Source: Plantago elongata
Lineage: Eukaryota > Streptophyta > Magnoliopsida > Lamiales > Plantaginaceae
Assembly (NCBI GenBank): GCA_036897095.1
Contig: JAYMSP010001427.1
Span: 1 to 32,305, forward strand
DNA: 32,305 bases
Direction of reading: 5' to 3'
Program-made: the position numbers and the translations under genes
Shown: piece by piece, positions 20,131 to 31,299 of the stretch
Numbering within the stretch: the first letter of the stretch is position 1
Layout of the letters: each line of letters opens with the position of its first letter
The notes under the pieces: model-generated
Seen by the model: the letters and a program-made list of their open reading frames with translations, nothing else
What the model was told of the DNA's origin: nothing
Database searches by the model: none

Positions 20131-20185
20131 TTTAGAGAAAATACACAATAAAATGAAAGAAAAGCTGAGAATAAAAGTTTAGAAA

Positions 20186-20277
20186 GACATAGTATTTAAA
20201 TTGCTCCATTTAACTCTATACACATTGATTTGACATAGTATTTAAATTGCTCCATTTGACTCGATACACATTGATTT
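20186..20277. repeat. 46-bp direct tandem repeat
   Basis: Two head-to-tail copies, 20186-20231 and 20232-20277, of GACATAGTATTTAAATTGCT followed by CCATTT(A/G)ACTC and TACACATTGATTT, differing at only a few positions. It sits in AT-rich DNA without a gene. Confidence 0.9.
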
Positions 20278-20739
20278 GACTAAAATACACTTTAAATATC
20301 CCATATCAATTTCATTCCAAATACAATTTCATCAAAATTCATTCAAATACCCATTCAAATTCTATACCAATCATTTGAAATAAAAATTGGGTTTTATAAT
20401 GTAGATAGATGCACTCAGTAGCTTTCAAGGAAAGTTTAAATCAAACTTTGTGTAGATTTGTTATTTCTTCCCGTTTATCAAAATCTTTGCCCATTCTAGC
20501 TTTTCTTGAGACATGCTGCTTCAGATTTTTGAAGTGCACCAGGGCCCGGACATCCATGCCTACCATGAAAAAGAGCAACCTAGCCAAACTTAAAATATGA
20601 GTAGACCAACTATAAAAGTTGCTAAAAACTCATCTTGCGCTACTTTTCTTTTACACACACTTCTAAAACTTCTACTAAGATAATCTAGACAAGAGGGACT
20701 ACGAACTAAACAAAAATTTCGAGAGAGGTGTTAGTTACC

Positions 20740-21390
20740 GAGTAAAATCGCTCCTCGACAAAATGATTTTCTTCTTTGTCGAAGTTGACAGCCACATTCA
20801 TGATGTCATGACTTCCAAGTTCTCCTCATGAATATCTACTTATATTTTCCTCAAAATGACCGGTTCAAATTCTAGGACATCCACGAGAACATAATTTGTT
20901 GGAGCAGACGCATCAACCTTCCTAACCACGCTAGAATCATCAATGTTTTGGTGTAGAATAGTACTATTCTGAAAACATTATGTTGCAGAATCGTCCCCTA
21001 AAGACTCCTCCTGTGAGGTATCTTCTTCTGGAATTTGTTTACTAAGTAACTCAAAGTTATTTCACTCAGGGATTTCCGCAAAATCACTTTCAGAAACCAT
21101 TTTTCTTGGAGAATCCCACTTCGGCCGATCTTTCAAAATTGAGACAGAATTAGGAGGGATTAAGTTTTTACCTCTGCTCGCAATGACAAAATTTTAAAAA
21201 CCAGTGACAACATGGTTATTAGCTGCTACAACCTGATTTTGTTTAGGACTGGAATGTTCAACAAAAAAGGAGGTAGGAGGATGTCCTATTTTAGAGCAAT
21301 GGGACCAAAAAAAACAGGAACATTATTAGGTTTCACCTAAAATTTCACTTTCTGATTTTTAAAACTAATCCAAATATCGGGGCAATGTAT
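20740..21390 (-). pseudogene. Decayed zinc-knuckle ORF, LINE ORF1-like
   Basis: The minus strand reads, with stops and shifts, DIWISFKNQKVKF (about 21380-21340), VKPNNVPVF, then in the next frame HCSKIGHPPTSFF, then KDRPKWDSPRKMVSESDF and finally an acidic tail with EEDTSQEES. A W-I-x-x-x...V-P-x-F-x-x-x-C-x-x-I-G-H pattern is what plant L1-type LINE ORF1 proteins and related DUF4283/zf-CCHC_4 proteins show. Here the knuckle has lost its first and last cysteines. No endonuclease or reverse transcriptase is visible in this window, so only an ORF1-like fragment remains. A minus-strand frame at 20600-20410 may be a further piece but has no motif. The assignment rests on a short motif and is tentative. 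Confidence 0.4.
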
Positions 21391-23100
21391 AAAATCTTAA
21401 AGAGAGATAGTCAAACTATCAACTCTTCTCGCCCCTGTATTTGTTTTTCTTTTCTATTTTTCTACCGCAAATACCTACCATATTCCTACCATTGTTGGAT
21501 CTTCGATGAGGATGCTTTTATTCTTTTGTTGGTGGGTTCAAGTAGCGAAGCGTACCAACATGGATGAGTTGGTGAAGCTGGAATCGTGTAGGTAGCATAT
21601 AATCAATCCAATCCATGAAATATCTAAATTAAATAGGTACGGTAATCCATGGGTAAATTTGACTTGGGTGCCCGTTTAAGTTTGTTTCTTGTGATTTCTT
21701 GTGTTTGTTTGTAACTACATCACGATATATATATATAAAGATTTGAGGTGTGTGCAAAGTCTGGCCAGAATTGGCCTGTGAGAGCCAATGTTTTGCTACC
21801 CTGACTGGTCGATCCTAGTGGAACTTGGATGCGTGTAACGTACACAAATGCCAGACTGTAATATGTACAAACGAGACTGGCCTGTGAGGGCCAACGTTTT
21901 ACTACCCTGTTTCGTTGATCCTTCCAGAACTTTTGGTTTAAATTCGAGTTTTATAACTGTCGTGGAGTTACAAACAACACTATCTCGGAATTGATTTTGT
22001 AAATCAAACATGACATTAGTGTTGGCAGTTACAAAATAAAAAAAAAGAGACGTTACAAATTTTCCTCATCTACAAATTGGTTTAAGAAGTCAGTTAGAAA
22101 GACACACCATAAATTAGCCCTTCTCTTCTTCTCTTGCAGTGTTATTCTTTCATACCCTTTACGTATAATCAGGCATAGACTGAATTCGCCGGAGCAACTG
22201 ACTTATGCACTAATGTTGTTGGATTTAATCCATTGTATCCTGGGAAACAAAAGTTCAGCGATTTCTCCAAGTATCGTAGGTGAGGGAACATAATTGTTTT
22301 AAGAAAACTGTGCAAACATGCCTCAGATTATTATATCCTCTATGTTTTTATCTATCTTAAATATTCTTTATCCTGGATCTGATTAAGGGATTTTCATTTC
22401 TAAACCATTAATTGTAGGGATCACAAAACGTTATATAAAAGAATTCTTTCTAAAATTTGAGCAGGTGCAAAATATATTGTTAGATCACTCTCTATATATC
22501 GTGGCGACGACCGTGTATCTCCGATCGTAAGCGACGACTAAAATGACGTCAAATCTAAAAAAATCATGCTTTATAGGTCGTCGACGACGATCATTACCAA
22601 TGTTTTTCTTATTTTTTAAGAACTTGTTTAATATATTATAATAGTGTTTAGAATTTGAAATAAATGAAATTGAATTTATAAACATCTATTTTCGATTACG
22701 AGTTTAAAACTCGTAAAATTCAAAATAATTAAAATATAATTAAGAGTGGTCTTTATTTGTAAAGGACGAAAAAAGATAAATATCAAGATAAATTTTATAT
22801 TTTATTAATTCTATAAATAAAAATCAAAATAAATAAATAAATATTTCAATGAATTGGGCCAACACAAAATAGCTCAGGGGTGAATCTCAAATTCAGCCGT
22901 GGGTTTTTCACATCACAGCCTCGACAACCGAATGTAGTCGACTAACAACAATGGAAGTGGTATTAGTGTTCATTGATTTCTGAGGTCTGAGATTCTGTCA
23001 AATTAAAAAGGATTCTAAATTAGAAAAGTGAAGAAGTTGGGAGAAATTTAATAGGGATATTTATGCACAATCTATGAGTAGTTCATTATTAGTTCAATAC
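21391..23100. other. Intergenic, no gene recognised
   Basis: AT-rich DNA without a supported gene. It contains one diverged direct repeat (listed separately) and a short CG-rich patch at 22495-22600. The single-frame ORFs on either strand have no recognised domain. Confidence 0.5.
21772..21933. repeat. Diverged ~55-bp direct repeat, 106-bp spacing
   Basis: TGGCCTGTGAG(A/G)GCCAA at 21772 and again at 21878 opens two copies that continue TGTTTTGCTACCCTG versus CGTTTTACTACCCTG. They end near GATCC and AGAACTT-like or GGAACTT. Identity is about 80% over 55 bp. No coding sense is apparent. Confidence 0.75.
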
Positions 23101-23472
23101 AACGTTTTTTCTATATTAATCGATTCCGATCCAATCCAATCCAACCCGATAGGGCAAGATGCAGTTAGAATAAATAACGAAGAATATCCTAAATTTAACC
23201 TATCCATCCATTAATCCCTTTTTCTCTCTCCCTCCCATCTTGTTAGTTATTTCTTTCTCTTAATTTATGTTTTTTCTTTTTCTTTTCCTTTCATTTTCCT
23301 ACGTACGTACCTCACTTCTCCTGAATTCCCATACGAGAAGAGAACCATCCAAAGAAAACAAATTCCCTAAATTTTGATATCAACAATTTAGCAACAACCA
23401 CCTCAATAATTTATTGAATTAAAAACTGATTGATATATCCAGTATTATTTCTTCTTCTTCTTCTTCTTGGAG
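23101..23472 (+). promoter_or_regulatory. Presumed promoter and 5' UTR of the protease gene
   Basis: Upstream of the protease start codon lies a long pyrimidine-rich stretch (about 23216-23298, runs of TTTCTCTCTCCCTCCC type), as is common near plant transcription starts (Y patches). It is followed by a CTACGTACGTACC palindrome (23299-23311). A TTC microsatellite (23449-23468) sits just before the ATG. I see no convincing TATA box at the expected distance, so the transcription start is not placed. Confidence 0.35.
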
Positions 23473-26400
23473 ATGGGTTATGGGGGGAGGTGTTGTTTGC
23501 TTTTATTATTCTTCTTCTTCTTCTCCTTATTGTTTGAGCAGCAGGCCATTCGAGCCAATGTGGTATTTCAAGTCCGCCACAAGTTTGGTGCCCGCTCCAA
23601 ACGACCATTGAAAGACCTTCGGGCCCACGATATGAAGCGACATGCTGCTGCTGCTACTCGAAGAAGAATGCTTTCTGAAATTGATTTTCAATTAGGTGGT
23701 GATAATTCCCCCACCAGTGCCGCGTATGTCTATATAACTTTGTCATTTTATTTCCTCATTCATATAATATATAACAACAACCAGTCAACTTCTACTACTA
23801 CCACCACCACCACCACCACCACCACTACTACTACTACTACATTTCATTTTTCATGATTTTGATTGTCCTGTCCTGTCCTGTCTTCGTTCTTTATGCCAAT
23901 TGCCACCCAATTCACACATACTATCTATCAAGTATATCATGCATGCAAATGTTTGTTGATGAATGCAACTTCACTGCTCTGCTTAATTATCCACCATTTC
24001 GCTTAAACTAATATTGTAGCTAGGTGCTCATCATCAATCATCATTATCAGGTAGCTACTTATCTATTTGGATCCATGTCCTTCGAATATAACTTCCATGT
24101 ATCTTGCAGCCTGTATTATACCAAACTCACAATCGGAACACCTCCAGTGGACTACCATGTCCAGGTTGATACAGGAAGTGATATATTATGGGTCAACTGT
24201 ATCAACTGTGTGAGGTGTCCAACAAAAAGTGATCTTGATGTAAGCAGCTTCTTCTGTTTTCTGTTCCCATTATCCATTATATATTCAAGATTAGGTATCT
24301 TACTCATGGATCATATAACTTAATTTCACCAGATACCCTTGAGGCAGTATAACATATCAGCTTCCTCATCTGGAACAGTGATCGGCTGTGATCAAGATTT
24401 TTGTGATGCTGCTTTCAACGGTCAAAATACGAATTGTAAGGTGGGAATGAACTGCGAATATTCTATTAGTTATGGAGATGGGAGCAAAACAGAGGGCTAC
24501 TTTGTCAGAGACACTTTCAGATTTGATAAAGTGAATGGAAACCTTCGGACAGGAACAATGAATGATACCATTGCATTTGGGTCAGTTTTCACTTCTCATC
24601 TTTTTAAGCATCTTGGTGTCTGCTTTTAATTAGTGGTACAATTTTCCAAAGTCGACTGTTAGCCTAAATCTCAAAGCGGAATCATCTGTCATGTAATATA
24701 TAAGTAACTATTTCTTGATAGAGTATCAAAATGAGCTTTAAAGGAACAAGGAAAAGTTAAACTCTGTACAAGGAAACAGAATTACAAGTTGAAAATGATA
24801 TTTGCTGTGCTCTTACTTTAATGTCTTCGATGAACTCTTGATTAAGCTTGTTTTATAATCTTAGAAAATCTTCCATCACTAGCGCAGCCTTTTTATTTCG
24901 GTTTGTGTTGTTACATGTTTTCTTTATCTAAGGTAGGTGCTCAGCGAAGCAAGGCGGAGAGTTAGGTTCATCTTCTCAGGCAGTTGATGGAATAGTTGGT
25001 TTTGGACAATCAAATACATCCATGCTTTCACAGCTTGCTTCATCCGGGAAAGCAAAAAAGATATTTTCACATTGTTTGGACGGGAACCAGGGTGGTGGCA
25101 TATTTGCTATTGGAGAAGTAGTGCATCCCAAAGTGAATGGAACAGCACTAGTCCCTAATTCGTATGTGACATCATAACTTCTCTGTATGCTTTTCTTTTT
25201 GGAGTGTGAATGAACTCAGTAGAAGTAAATATATATATAATTTTTGTGTGCATATGATATCTTTTTCTTCCTTCCTGTAACAACTAAACCTACCTGCATT
25301 GATATTAGTAAGCTTGTTGTATATGAGGTTGCTACAACTTCATTCTTTAGGGCCACAACTAGATACATAATCCATTTCTCAGCCCTCAAGTTATAAACAC
25401 ATTTCCATTTTAGATGAACATTTTAATTGCTTAGGTGACATTTATGCCCCTAAATTAAAATTCATATACTAATATATAAACTCCAATACTTATTATACTA
25501 ACAATACATATTAGTTCAAAATTTCAAGACATTGTCATAGTAGGAAACTTAACTTTTATTTAGCAAATTGATTCCACTTTCTCCATTTATGTGCAAAGTC
25601 ATGTACCTATATCTTTGAAACAGAGGAAGTAACACAATTTGCTATTTAGTCTGTGCAAGATGTCCTTAAGCATTTATCATTTGATTTATTTCCAAGGCTT
25701 GTTATAGACCGTAATTCTCATGCCATGCATATATCACTGATACTCATATACTTTCATCTGATTGAACATTCTTGTTACCTTAGGGCGCATTACAATGTTG
25801 TTCTGCAGTCAATTGATGTGGGTGGTCGAACTCTTAGCCTTCCTCTTAGCTTATTTGGCTCGGGAACGGGAGGGACTATAATTGACAGTGGTACTACCCT
25901 GGCCTATCTTCCATCCACTGTTTACCAACAGGTTCTCGATCAGGTACGTACAGATTTATGTTTTTATCCCAAAATTAACTGTTTCCTTCGTGTTTAAGTT
26001 TTCCTTTGTGTTTCTTCTCCTTATGACCTTGTTTTTCTCCTTCAGGTGATGTCGCAGCAACCAACTTTGAAAACTCATGTCGTTGAGGATCAGTTCACAT
26101 GCTTTTGGTATAATGGAAAGTAAGTTTTACTTTGAAAATTGCCTGATATCTGGTCATATGTAGAATATTCACTCTCTGCCTCCTCCGGTGTCTTGGTCAG
26201 TGGCCTCTTTCAATTTTTGCTTTCTGATAAGCTCTACGTGTATGATTTATTAAAATTATTTTAAGGACCTAGTAAAGTCCTTCAGATGTTTGAGTTCATG
26301 TACCTGGTAATTTTCGATTTGTTATTTTCAAGGATTTGTCGATGTTAGATTTGTTTTATATTCTGTTTGTGAATCTCATAAACTTTTACTGAAAACCAAG

Positions 26401-27491
26401 CTAACTGTAAATTGGCTGGCTTTCTTATGCAGTGTTGACGATGGCTTTCCAGTTGTAAGGTTGCATTGCAGTAATGCTCTCCCGATGTCTGTCTATCCCC
26501 ATGATTATTTGTTTGAAGTTCGTGTAAGTATTCTGTACTAGTGTTACAAACTTTGATTTTATATCTGAAAAACAAGATATTCATCAGAGTAATATGGTTA
26601 AGCACTTGTTCAACCTGATATCTATTGAGTTGTAGCAAACAGTAGCATATGCGCAGTAAAAAGTTGAAAGAGCAATAGTTTTTGGGCGATGATCACAGAA
26701 GACTCAGTTTTTGATGCCCAAGTCTAGTTTAAACTTATATTATTCTGCATCCCAGTGATTGTTCAATTTCACCCATTGATCCCTGTCTGTCAATCAAACA
26801 AAACAACCTGGTTATATTTACACGAGTATAATTAACTTGCAGGCAACAGAATATTGCATAGGATGGCAAAGCAGTGGAATGCAGACGAGGGATGGAAAGG
26901 AATTGACCCTGTTAGGAGGTAGTGCTTAATAGAACTACTAGAAGTGAAGTTACTTGTCCCTTGTTGTTTCTTTTTTTCTTGGTCCGAAATGAAATGTTTT
27001 CTGGTTGTTTCAAACTGAGCTAGTGTATTTTACTTGTTTTAAATTGAACATTTAACATAGTACATTGAGCAGAAGTAGAAGCATGCAGGCAGGATAGGAT
27101 TATTGAGTCATTCAATTAATTAATTCTCCATTTATTGGTGCAGATATCGTATTAGCTGATAAACTTGTTGTGTATGACATTGAAAACCAGACAGTGGGAT
27201 GGATATCATACAACTGTGAGTGTTGGTTGTTAACTATATGATTGAACGGACAAACTGCTTCAATTTTGATATCTAATCTAATCAATGTCTCGAAGTTACG
27301 TAAGTTGTTTCTGAGTTGGTATGTTGTGTTGTTCAGGTTCATCGAGCATCAGAGTGAGAGATGAAAACAGTGGAAATGTTTATTCTGTTGGTTTCCATAA
27401 CATATCTTGTGCATTTGGGCATAGCAAGATGAACGTTATATGGTTCGTGCTGGTGTTAATAGCAGCATCTCTAATCAATCTGATACAGTGA
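23473..27491 (+). CDS. A1-family aspartic protease, GPI-anchored type
   Basis: A pepsin-like endopeptidase of the plant aspartic proteinase 36/39 type, expected at the cell surface. Ten exons with GT-AG introns give 493 aa: 23473-23723, 24110-24239, 24333-24580, 24937-25161, 25784-25943, 26046-26119, 26433-26523, 26843-26918, 27144-27215, 27337-27491. It starts at the first ATG (MGYGGRCC), followed by a Leu/Phe-rich signal peptide (about 9-25). Next come a basic propeptide, catalytic D104 in DTGSDILWVNC, the flap tyrosine Y174 in SYGDGS, and the second catalytic D319 in IIDSGTTLAYLP. Many paired cysteines are present. The C-terminus ends in a hydrophobic tail (about 474-493, NVIWFVLVLIAASLINLIQ) suited to GPI attachment. 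Both active-site aspartates are intact and the length is normal, so it looks functional. No paralogue lies in the window. Confidence 0.94.
23793..23840 (+). repeat. ACT/ACC trinucleotide microsatellite in intron 1
   Basis: A run of TACTACTACCACCACC type, through about nine ACC units and back to ACTACT, lies in intron 1 of the protease gene. Together with the TTC tract before the ATG and TTC runs within the signal-peptide codons, it makes the first 400 bases of the gene rich in slippage-prone triplets. Confidence 0.9.
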
Positions 27492-28790
27492 GCTGCTGCT
27501 GCTTTTATTGGATTGTACTTCACTTCTCTCCACTGTCAAGTGAAAAAGAGAAATTTAACCATGAAAAGAAGATGAAGAATTATATATAGTGAAATTTTGG
27601 GACCCTGACTATTTGTGTTTTGTTTTTCGTTCATCATGGCACATTAATTATTTAATTCTTAGGATGTGATTTTGATAAATACGTACAAGAGAAAACATAT
27701 AGATTTCACATGCATAGGGTGATTTAATACTATACATTTTTAACTTCAAACGTTTCATGTTAAAATAAGAATTTCTTTTCACGGTTAAGAAGACTTTCGA
27801 CCTGCCACCAAATTTAAAAACGAGAAAATTTTACTGTACACACAAACCTTTTGGCGTTTTCTCTAGTTGCACACAATTCTTTTTTTTTTTTTCCCACCTG
27901 ATACATAAACCTTGGTCAACGTGTGCAGCCAACCCAAACATTTGGACGGCGTTAGTTTGTCCGTATAACCTTTGCAATTTTTTCTGAAGGTGGCATAATC
28001 CTTCAACTAATCCACTTGTCATTTCGTAGAGCTAGGATTCCACTATGATAGAGTATTGAGGTTCCCTTACAATGTCCTATCTCGCGATTTCTACAATACT
28101 AGGTTCCTAATCAACTGTTCCCCAGAGTTGTTCCCCGCCTACCCTAGCCAAATACTTCCTATACCCTTACATTCCTCTAGCCTTGGAGTTATTCCTTAAT
28201 TTCCCAAACTAAGTACTTTCTATACTTCACGTCTTGATGGTGTTTAATTGGTAGAGAAGTATTGTCAGATTAGCTAGATAATAATTTCCACAATTATGTA
28301 TTGTAGCCTTTTGAACAAGTGTCACTTAACACAATTTGCAGTGTGTGGTGAGTTGTTCTTTCTGATTCAAGTTTCTATTGCTTGTTCAAGAGAATGAATG
28401 TCTTGAGCAAGTCACAATAGTGCTTTCAATCCAATCCTTTACAACTGTACATAGCTTGTTCAAGGACTAAGACACTTAGAAAATTTTGTGCTACTTTCAA
28501 ATCAAGAGCTTAGGTCGCAACTGTAAGTTTGTACGAAGTAGGCAAAAAGTTTGGATGTTTGTAATTAACTAGTAAGTTATCAAAGTACATCGTCAAAGTG
28601 TATTTTTCAAGCATGCTAAATGGTGATGATTATAGGTAAGAATCAAGCCGTTTGAATTACTATCCGTTAGGTCATTGGAGATTAAAATTACAATATACTG
28701 TTTGATAGTATTATGATAAATTTTTTTGTCTCGTTGTCTTAGAGACTCACGTTGTAACACACAAGTTTATCGACAATAAATGCACCATAC
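27492..28790. other. Protease 3' UTR, then mixed repeat DNA
   Basis: The first ~170 bases after the stop are the likely 3' UTR. From about 27829 to 28020 the sequence (ACACACAAACCTTTTGGCG, a T run, ATACATAAACCTTGGTCAAC, then GACGGCGTTAG) resembles one arm of plant Mutator-like elements; I found no partner arm. 28300-28620 could be worn LTR sequence of the Copia element to its right, but the only securely placed LTR piece in the window is too short to compare. No gene recognised. Confidence 0.35.
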
Positions 28791-28804
28791 TATCTTTTGT
28801 CATG

Positions 28805-29140
28805 TTATGTCAACATAATAGTGCCCAATTTGACGTTGTCAAATCCTATGGAAGGATTTAATTCTCCTCCACCAAACTTGATGTTTGGTCCAATATTAAA
28901 TACTCTATAATCGACCAAGTTTGCTTTGTCTCCTGTCATGTGCTTCCCGCATCCACTATCAAATAACCGTTGAGCCTTAGTCCAAGAAGTGTTCTGCACA
29001 AAACATGAAACAAGAGTTCGGTTCGTGCCTCAGAAACAGAACCATCTAGATTAAACGTTCTTCCTGTGGGAATCCATTTTTGAGTGAATCTCTTAGGAGA
29101 AGGTTTTTGTCTACATGGAACATATGGAGGAATTCTAGAA
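28805..29140 (-). pseudogene. Copia protease / pre-protease fragment
   Basis: Minus-strand pieces read KWIPTGRTF (near 29080) and, after frame changes, KAQRLFDSGCGKHMTGDKA, then IKFGGGELNPSIGFDNVKLG. The D-S-G-C motif is the active site of the Copia retropepsin, and the H-M-T-G that follows is conserved in the family. The frame ends at a stop at 28802-28804 and the following GAG-pre-integrase zinc-binding region is not recognisable, so the polyprotein is truncated. Confidence 0.75.
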
Positions 29141-29149
29141 TCATCAGAT

Positions 29150-29602
29150 TTAAGATCGATTTTTCTTCTTGGAGTGGTTCCTTGGTGTTCCTCGTGGTGG
29201 CTTCAGAGACCTGTCAAGTTTCTGGGTTTGCTTTTCAGCAAGCTTAGTCATCCTGGCCAAGTTTCTTTTAGCCCTGGCATTCAGTTTTTTAGTGGCTTGG
29301 GATTGATTCCACTTCTGATAATTGCTATAAGCAATTCTAGCTCTCCACCATCGTTCTTGTCTTTCCTTATATTGTTGCATGAGGACCTTCCTGATAACAC
29401 GATAGCCAATACCATTTTGAGCACCATTGACTTTCTGAACATGACTTTCAACAACCTTACTAGTTTCTATATCATCCCTATATCCATAGAATGGTACAGT
29501 AGGAAATACACCTAGACCAGCAATACTTCCCTTCCTAGTAATACCACATTGTGGATGATCACAAGTGTGAGGATCATGTTTCTGTTCAGAAATTTTTTCC
29601 AC
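29150..29602 (-). pseudogene. Copia gag-protease spacer, basic domain
   Basis: A 150-codon minus-strand frame, rich in lysine and arginine (KKLNARAKRNLARMTKLAEK), starts with a Cys/His cluster (HDPHTCDHPQCG) and an aromatic stretch (RWWRARIAYSNYQKW). It lies between the coiled coil and the protease on the same strand and in the expected order, so it is part of the same polyprotein. The overlapping plus-strand frame (29084-29515) is its shadow. I do not recognise a named domain. Confidence 0.5.
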
Positions 29603-29676
29603 ATGTTTCTTTGGGACTTGTTATTCCTTTAACGGTTTGGTCGCAACTGCCTTTCCTTTGTCAAGAGCCTTAGTTT

Positions 29677-30062
29677 CTAACCAATGCTACAGGTTTCTTT
29701 GGAACCTTTCCGTTGACTTTTAACTAAGGTCAACCTTCCATTACTCTTTTTTAAAGGAGTGGAGCTACTTGATTGAGCATCAAGTCCAAGTCTGCCTTTC
29801 TCAGAAGGGTCTCTCAGAAACGATTGAACCTCCGTGAGAGTGTTACTAGCTTTGACAAATAATTTGAAGGAGATTTCTTTTTTGTTGAGTTCATCATTCT
29901 CAGAAAGAAGCTTCTTCATCTTTTCATTTAAATCATTCAGAGCTAGTACATGAGAATTTTCATTCTCCCCTATCTGAGACTTTAGAGATGCTATTTCAAC
30001 GTCCTTTCTCTCAAATACCTTGGTCATCCTAGAAATCTCTTTTTCAAGAGTTTCTTTTTTGA
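29677..30062 (-). pseudogene. Copia polyprotein coiled-coil segment
   Basis: A minus-strand frame starting upstream of its first Met (KKETLEKEISRMTKVFE) has heptad-like spacing of Leu/Ile through ERKDVEIASLKSQIGE and LNEKMKKLLSENDEL, followed by a Ser/Lys-rich end. Coiled coils after the zinc knuckle are common in plant Copia gag regions. Its upstream edge meets the AT-rich insertion at 30110. Confidence 0.55.
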
Positions 30063-30109
30063 GTCCGTCTTGTGAGAGACCCCCTACATTTTGGAGAGTC
30101 CCGAAAGTC

Positions 30110-30545
30110 CCTCGGTAAAACTAGACAATTATACATTTTTTCGCAACTTGACTTTAGATGATTTTTTGCGAATCTTTTGACCCGGATTCATTTAAAAACG
30201 AGGCAAGTAAAAATTAGCCAATATATTGTAAAAACTAAATAATAGTATAAATTTAATATCAAGTAAAACTAGATAATTCCTTTTATATATACTGGTCAAT
30301 ATACTGTAGAAATTAGATAATAGAATGCAAAAACTAGACAATATATATTATAGGAAATAAAATTTCTGAACAAGTAATAAAACTAAACAAGATCATTTAT
30401 AAAACTAGAAAATATAGTTACAAAACTAGACAATATATACTAAAAATTAGACGGTGCAACAATAATGTACAACATAAAGATATATCATGAAAAGCTACAT
30501 AAATATTGGTAAAAACTAAAACACATACTATTTATATAAAAACTA
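30110..30545. repeat. AT-rich block of AAAACTAGACAATATA-like words
   Basis: About nine to eleven irregularly spaced copies of AAAACTAGACAATATA or close variants occur (for example at 30117, 30266, 30332, 30403, 30422 and 30538), all on the plus strand. The block interrupts the gag polyprotein: minus-strand coding sense is present on both sides (PERTLVF before it, KKETLEKEI after it) but not inside. It is an insertion or a local expansion; the ends show no clear target duplication. A GTCTTGTGAGAGACC word at 30067-30081 resembles ends seen in other plant repeats. Confidence 0.65.
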
Positions 30546-31280
30546 GATGATATGTGTTAAAAACTAGGGTTCTCTCCGGAGTCTTCAAATGTAAGGGGAC
30601 TTTTATGAGACTTAGTATTCTTTTATTCTTCCAGAATCTTGGTCTTTCATTCAATAACAAAAAATTCTCTCTCATATCGATCAAGTTCACTCTTGAACAA
30701 TTCCAAATTCTTGATACCATCATCATCACTCTCGTAATATAAGAATTGTGATATTAATTACCTCAGTAGCCATTAGGCAATCTTCTATGTTGGAGATGTC
30801 GGTACCAATTATTCCAGCAACTCCACGTATGTCATTCTTCTTTTGGCAAAAGTCGATTACATCGTGAGTAATCCCGCACAATTCAGGTGATGGCAATTTT
30901 GGGTCATCTGAATCTTCATCATCAGATTCTGACTCAATATCCAAAGCATCAAGTTGTTTTTGGATCTTCTTTCTCTCTTTAGTGAGCAAGGCCTTTTGAG
31001 TCCTTTTAAAAGTTCTTCTCTCCTTTTTGTCACCTATCTTTAGCTTGTTGAAAGCAGGATAATCACGCTTGAAGTGACTAGGTTTCTGACAATAGAAGCA
31101 TATGTCATTTCCAATATCAACGACTTCAGTACTAACAACTCTCTGAGCAGGGTTGTTCAAAGAGTTGTTCATTTGAATGTTCTTGTACTGATGATAGTTT
31201 GGACCGAAATGCTTTTTTAGCTTCTTCTTTGCTCTTCTCCTTTCTATCTCTTGGCTCACATATTTCTTCATGTGTCGCAC
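30546..31280 (-). pseudogene. Copia gag C-terminal part with zinc knuckle
   Basis: The minus-strand frame 31280-30726 contains a basic helix (EIERRRAKKKLKKHFG) and the zinc knuckle CFYCQKPSHFKRDY. It then has a Lys/Arg-rich stretch and a Ser/Asp/Glu-rich acidic stretch (DIESESDDEDSDDPKLP). The sense continues after a frame change through LELFKSELDRYERENFLLLN to 30546. The knuckle should be C-X2-C-X4-H-X4-C; here the last cysteine is tyrosine, so metal binding would be impaired. Confidence 0.75.
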
Positions 31281-31299
31281 AACAAGAGTATTTTCTTAA

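Noticed and set aside
29084..29515. 143-codon plus-strand frame with hydrophobic stretches, membrane-protein-like
   Set aside because: It is antisense to the Lys/Arg-rich Copia spacer; the apparent hydrophobicity comes from reading basic codons backwards.
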